Assembly: GCF_002591975.1 (NCBI RefSeq)
Contig: NZ_NVQE01000001.1
Span: 335,265-399,264 of the forward strand
Source of the DNA: Mycobacterium neglectum
GTDB taxonomy: Bacteria; Actinomycetota; Actinomycetes; Mycobacteriales; Mycobacteriaceae
Length of the DNA: 64,000 nucleotides
Direction: 5' to 3'
Positions within the stretch are counted from its first letter, which is position 1. Every line of letters starts with the position of its first letter. The notes beneath the pieces were generated by a model, which saw only the letters and a program-made list of their open reading frames with translations, searched no databases and had not been told where the DNA came from. The position numbers and the translations under genes are program-made. Of this stretch, positions 59,361 through 64,000 are shown in pieces.

Positions 59361-61184
59361 TCACCCGCCGAGCGGGATCGTCACTGTGAGCGTCGTGCCT
59401 GCGCCTGCGGGGCTCGCGATCTCCATTCGCCCCGACACCGCCTCGACCCGGTCCTTGAGCCCGATCAGTCCCGAGCCGCCGGCGTCGGCGACTGCTCCCC
59501 CGACGCCGTCGTCGCTGATCGTCATCCGAAGCTCATGGTCATCACACGATGCATGCAGCTGAATCTCGGATGCCTGGGCATACTTCGCGGTGTTCGTCAG
59601 CGCTTCGGCGACAACGTAATACGCCGCCACTTCGATCGACTCGGGCAGTCGACGGTCCATGCCGGCGTCCAGCACGACAGGCACCGCCGAGCGTCGCGCC
59701 AAGGTCTTGATCGCCGGCCCCAGGCCGCCCCGCGACAGGATCGCCGGGTGAATGCCGCGCGAGATCTCCTGCAGATGCTCGTGCACTTCCATCAGGTCGG
59801 TGACAGCGCGGTCGATGCCTTCGCGCGTCGACCCTTGTGCAGAGGTCTCCAGCGCCCGCAGTTGCAGTCCGAGGGAGACGATCCGCTGCTGCGCTCCGTC
59901 ATGCAGATCGCGTTCGAAACCTCGGCGCGCCTCATCGGCCGCGGCGACGATGCGCGCGCGTGACGCCTTGAGGGCGGCGCGATTCTCCGCGTTGGAGATC
60001 GCAGTCGCGAGTAGGTCGGCAAAGTCTCCCACCTGGTGTTCGGTTTCCGGCGGCAGCGGTTCGGCGACAATCGAACCCACCATCAGCCCACCGCGTACCT
60101 TTCCGTCGACGATGACCGGCGCACCGACTCCGGAGCACACGTTCAACCCGCGCATGCGATCGGCGATCGCGCCCTTGGCGGTGCTGTAGTCGTCGATCCG
60201 CGCCGGCTCGCCGGTGCGGACGACCTGTGCGCTCAAGTTGTCGCCGGCGAGCGGAAACTGTTCCCCCACAATCATGGTCGCGCGGTCCGGGCTGTCGCGG
60301 GTGGCCAGCACGACGCCGACACCGTCGTCGTACCCCACCAGCGTCACGTGCTCGACGCCGAGGCCTCGGGCCAGCTCGGACACCGCGACCGGATACACCT
60401 CGGAGGGTTCGGCGCCGCGTGCCACCAGGGTCGCGACGGCGCGCAGCGCAGCTTGCTGTTTGACCAGTGCGGTCAACGCGGCGGTGATTTCCTGGCGATC
60501 GCGGGTCGCGGCCATCAATGCCTCGAGCGAGGGCACCATTCGTTCGACTCGCTGCCGCGCCGCGGCGGGCAGGTTCGCCGGAACCATCAACCTGCCAACC
60601 ACTTCGCCGCCATCGCGCAGTGTGATCGCAGCACGTCCGTCGTCGCCCGGCACGTCGGACGGATCCAGGACGGCGAACGGCAGATCCAGCACGTCGGCGA
60701 GCCGGCAGCCGGCCGCGTCGAGGGCGGCGTTCAGATCTTCGGCGCGCAGGGTCGATCGCGCGAGCTCGGCAGACAGGTCGGCTTCCAGTCGGCGCTGCTC
60801 AGCCTCGAGTGCACGCAGGCGCGCCTGTCCCGCCAACACATTGGCCAGCAGCGCCAGGCTCAGAAACACCAGGACGGCAGGGACGAAACTGTCGGCACCC
60901 TCGGAGTGGATGTAGACGTATACCGCCGCACTCGCCAACGACGTCGCCACCGCGAGGCCGAAGCCCCAGCCGGCCGACACCACGAGCACGCCGAGCAGGA
61001 AGACCGCGCCGAACGCATTCTCCGGCGCTACCCGCTTCAGCTGCTCGACCAGCACCAATTCGGCGGCGATGAAGCCCGCCGCGACGAGTACGCCCAGCCA
61101 GATCGGTGGTGCAGTCGGCCGCACCACCAGTGCGAGAAACCGGCGGTACAGGGTTTGCCATCGAGTGGTCGTCGATGGGCTCAT
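59361..61184 (-). CDS. Orphan sensor histidine kinase with GAF domain (NarL-type)
   Basis: 607 residues from ATG 61184. About four N-terminal membrane helices (DUF4118-like, residues 30-115) precede a coiled linker and a GAF domain (LGVEHVTLVGYDDGVG, APVIVDGKVRGGLMVGSI). The HisKA_3 dimerisation helix has the phospho-acceptor His in FERDLHDGAQQRIVSLGLQ, and HATPase_c has VVAEALTNTAKYAQAS and ISDDGVGGA with GSGLIGLKDRVEA. No response regulator is adjacent. The stimulus is unknown. Confidence 0.93.
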   Translation of the reverse strand: MSPSTTTRWQTLYRRFLALVVRPTAPPIWLGVLVAAGFIAAELVLVEQLKRVAPENAFGAVFLLGVLVVSAGWGFGLAVATSLASAAVYVYIHSEGADSFVPAVLVFLSLALLANVLAGQARLRALEAEQRRLEADLSAELARSTLRAEDLNAALDAAGCRLADVLDLPFAVLDPSDVPGDDGRAAITLRDGGEVVGRLMVPANLPAAARQRVERMVPSLEALMAATRDRQEITAALTALVKQQAALRAVATLVARGAEPSEVYPVAVSELARGLGVEHVTLVGYDDGVGVVLATRDSPDRATMIVGEQFPLAGDNLSAQVVRTGEPARIDDYSTAKGAIADRMRGLNVCSGVGAPVIVDGKVRGGLMVGSIVAEPLPPETEHQVGDFADLLATAISNAENRAALKASRARIVAAADEARRGFERDLHDGAQQRIVSLGLQLRALETSAQGSTREGIDRAVTDLMEVHEHLQEISRGIHPAILSRGGLGPAIKTLARRSAVPVVLDAGMDRRLPESIEVAAYYVVAEALTNTAKYAQASEIQLHASCDDHELRMTISDDGVGGAVADAGGSGLIGLKDRVEAVSGRMEIASPAGAGTTLTVTIPLGG

Positions 61185-61493
61185 CCGGCCGATCGTAGTG
61201 CCAGCCGGTGGCCCGTCCGGTTCTCCGCGCGAGCGCTCGCGCCTGAACTGACGTTGGCGAAACACCTGCGTCTTTTGTCGCGATTACACCCGCAGCAACA
61301 TCAACCTCATAAGTCTCATCCTCTGCGGGGTCGTAACGGGCGGCAATGCACGCGCCGGCAATACCGAGGCCGGCGGCCATGGACGGCTTTCCAGCGCTAC
61401 GCGCGAGATCGACACCACGGTTGTGATTCCGCGGCAAATCACCATTTGAACGACCATGGCGTCGAAATGGCGCCTAGGACGCAGAATGCACCA
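61185..61493. other. Intergenic region between kinase and membrane-protein genes, 309 bp
   Basis: Contains the kinase promoter region and the end of the 61494-61847 gene, both on the minus strand. Apart from the dispersed repeat at 61403-61425 with its looser extension to about 61478, nothing recognisable was found. No convincing coding sequence. Confidence 0.5.
61403..61425 (+). repeat. Dispersed intergenic repeat, copy B
   Basis: GCGAGATCGACACCACGGTT plus GTG, matching 19368-19390 at 21 of 23 positions with a looser right flank (CCATGGCGTCGAAA). Same orientation as copy A. Confidence 0.6.
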
Positions 61494-61847
61494 TCACCAC
61501 AGGACCGCCACGGCGGCCGCAATGAAGGACAGCAGGCCGACGGCGACGAACAGCGGACGAGGCACGGGGTTTCCGGTGCGCTTCTGCCGTGCGCTGCCCA
61601 TGCCGAGCAGTCCGCCGATGACCACGAGGATGACGAGCTTGACGCCGATCTTCGGGTAGTTCAGTTCGATCCCCGCGGGCCAGGGCGCGGCCAGCGCCAA
61701 TCCGGTGAGCAGCGAGAGCAGCAGTCCGTAGTCCATGACGCGGGTGAAGCGGAACCGTTTCGCCACTGCCTCGGCGGCCCAGGCGCCGAAGGTGATGGCG
61801 AAGCCGACGATGTGCAGCAGTACAACTACGTTGCGTAGTAGTTCCAT
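61494..61847 (-). CDS. Four-helix membrane protein
   Basis: 117 residues. About four membrane helices (VVVLLHIVGFAITFGAWAAE, LLLSLLTGLALAAPW, LVILVVIGGLLGMG, VAVGLLSFIAAAVAVLW) with a His in the first. It resembles small DUF2269/CopD-like membrane proteins, but no specific family is assigned. It is divergent from the F420-type oxidoreductase gene, 92 nt apart. Confidence 0.8.
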   Translation of the reverse strand: MELLRNVVVLLHIVGFAITFGAWAAEAVAKRFRFTRVMDYGLLLSLLTGLALAAPWPAGIELNYPKIGVKLVILVVIGGLLGMGSARQKRTGNPVPRPLFVAVGLLSFIAAAVAVLW

Positions 61848-61939
61848 GCCGCGAGCGTACGACAGGACTGGCCGGACAACCAGCGATTGCGCCGACGCGG
61901 CAAGATCCGATCGATGCGTGGCACGCGTACGGTGCCACT

Positions 61940-62956
61940 GTGTACGTCGACGCGATGATCACCCCGCAGCCGTTGACCACGATCGGCGCACTCGCCCGTC
62001 GTTCAGAGGACGCAGGGTTCTCCGGATTGCTGTTCACCGAGACCGGTCGCACCGCGTATCTCAATGCGGCAGTGGCCTCGCAGGCCGCGCCGGGGCTCGA
62101 ATTGTCGACGGGCGTCGCGGTGGCGTTTCCGCGCAGCCCGTTCGTCACGGCGGCCTCAGCGTGGGAACTACAGGAGGCCACGGACGGCAAGTTCCGGCTC
62201 GGCCTCGGCACGCAGGTGCGCACCCATGTGGTGCGGCGCTACGGCGCGGACTTCGAGCATCCCGGTCCACGGCTGCGCGACTACGTGCTCGCGGTCAAGG
62301 CGTGTTTCAGCGCTTTCCGCACCGGCAAACTCGACCACCATGGCGAGTTCTACAACCTGGACTTCATCAGCCCACAGTGGAGCGCGGGGCCCATCGACGC
62401 GCCGGACCCGGAGGTCGACATCGCAGCGGTGAATCCGTGGATGCTGCGCATGGCGGGCGAGGTCGCCGACGGCGTGCACGTGCACCCGCTCGGCGAGCCC
62501 GGCTATATCGAGCGGCATGTGGTGCCGAAAATCGCTGAGGGCACGGCCAATTCGGGCCGTTCGCCGGACGATGTCGCGGTGATCGTGCCGGTGATGACGA
62601 TCGTCGGCGACAGCGACGAGGAACGGGCTCGCGAGCGGGAACTGGTCCGGGCGAGCATGAGCTTCTACGGGAGCACCCCCAACTACGCGTTCATCTGGGA
62701 CGAGGCCGGGTTCGAGGGCACGACGGCGCGCATTCGGGAGAAACAGAAGGCCGGCGACTTCAAGGGGATGGCGGCTCAGATCAGCGACGAGCACATCGCG
62801 ACGTTCGCGACCGAGTCGACGTGGGATGGGCTGGCCGACGCGCTGGTCTCGAAGTACGGGGGCCTCGCGACGCGTGTCGTGCTGTACAACGCGCTGGCCG
62901 ATCCCGACCGCATCGAGCGCTACGGCGAAGTGTCACGACAAATCTCATCCCGATAA
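61940..62956 (+). CDS. LLM-class F420-dependent oxidoreductase
   Basis: 338 residues from GTG 61940. Luciferase-like TIM barrel with RRSEDAGFSGLLFTETGR, FRLGLGTQVRTHVVRRYG and MAGEVADGVHVHPLGEPGYI, the pattern of mycobacterial F420-dependent enzymes. Substrate unknown; members act in redox, lipid or xenobiotic metabolism. No terminator is evident before the antigen 85 gene 63 nt downstream. Confidence 0.92.
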   Translation: MYVDAMITPQPLTTIGALARRSEDAGFSGLLFTETGRTAYLNAAVASQAAPGLELSTGVAVAFPRSPFVTAASAWELQEATDGKFRLGLGTQVRTHVVRRYGADFEHPGPRLRDYVLAVKACFSAFRTGKLDHHGEFYNLDFISPQWSAGPIDAPDPEVDIAAVNPWMLRMAGEVADGVHVHPLGEPGYIERHVVPKIAEGTANSGRSPDDVAVIVPVMTIVGDSDEERARERELVRASMSFYGSTPNYAFIWDEAGFEGTTARIREKQKAGDFKGMAAQISDEHIATFATESTWDGLADALVSKYGGLATRVVLYNALADPDRIERYGEVSRQISSR

Positions 62957-63010
62957 CAGACTGATCACTGCCGAGCGCGGGAGCACCGGAGTATTCAGCG
63001 GCGTTGTTAG

Positions 63011-64000
<990 letters not shown>

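Overview
The window is high-GC actinobacterial DNA from a mycobacterium, most likely a rapid grower of the Mycolicibacterium type. The basis is mycolate-specific content: two mycolic acid methyltransferases, the FAS-II dehydratase genes hadABC, an antigen 85 mycolyltransferase at the right edge, a PE-PPE-domain esterase, GAF-ANTAR regulators and F420-type oxidoreductases. The core order UbiB-like, lipG, mmaA genes, rplA, rplK, nusG, secE, tRNA-Trp, hadC, hadB, hadA, rpmG2, tRNA-Met, tRNA-Thr, glyoxalase II, echA3, recC, recB, recD is the order known for the Rv0647c to Rv0629c region of M. tuberculosis, here with two mmaA genes instead of four and several insertions.

Layout. 1-4.1 kb: a WYL regulator operon (WYL, SnoaL-like, SDR) divergent from two DinB genes and an alpha/beta hydrolase, with a palindromic operator between them. 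4.5-5.1 kb: a repeat island with tandem repeats and two copies of a long hairpin element. 5.1-7.2 kb: a small lysine-rich protein, then a TetR gene divergent from an MpaB-type oxygenase. 7.3-11.6 kb: UbiB-like kinase, LipG and two mycolate methyltransferases. 11.6-13.2 kb: PE-PPE-domain protein with an acidic repeat tail. 13.7-18.4 kb: ribosomal, transcription, secretion and FAS-II dehydratase genes with three tRNAs, all on the minus strand. 18.5-22.7 kb: NYN-domain protein, glyoxalase II, a membrane-anchored unknown, EchA3 and TetR. 22.7-31.8 kb: an accessory block separating echA3 from recC (HD-GYP/LuxR protein, methanethiol methyltransferase, CorA-like channel, ferredoxin-reductase-like flavoprotein, VOC protein, GH3 hydrolase, DUF3060 protein, third hairpin element, HD hydrolase). 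31.8-40.0 kb: recC, recB, recD, overlapping and co-directional.

40-48.5 kb: Ddn-like oxidoreductase, SRPBCC protein, sulfatase, fatty acyl-AMP ligase, three GAF-ANTAR regulators and a fatty-acid desaturase. 48.5-51 kb: a 45-codon basic peptide overlapping an alanine dehydrogenase/PNT-family gene, and a convergent GT4 glycosyltransferase. 51.3-54 kb: a dicarboxylate transporter coupled to a D-malate/tartrate dehydrogenase. 54-57.7 kb: a translationally coupled operon of a second GT4, an alpha-barrel protein and a GH130 glycosidase/phosphorylase. 57.8-59 kb: small stress-type genes including a cold-shock protein. 59.3-64 kb: orphan histidine kinase, membrane protein, luciferase-like oxidoreductase and the truncated antigen 85 gene.

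The most unusual non-coding signals are the hairpin element (three copies, each with 27-nt arms, a 26-nt loop and short tandem repeats on its left side), and a conserved leader of about 100 nt found directly upstream of both GT4 genes. No CRISPR array, prophage or intact insertion sequence was seen.
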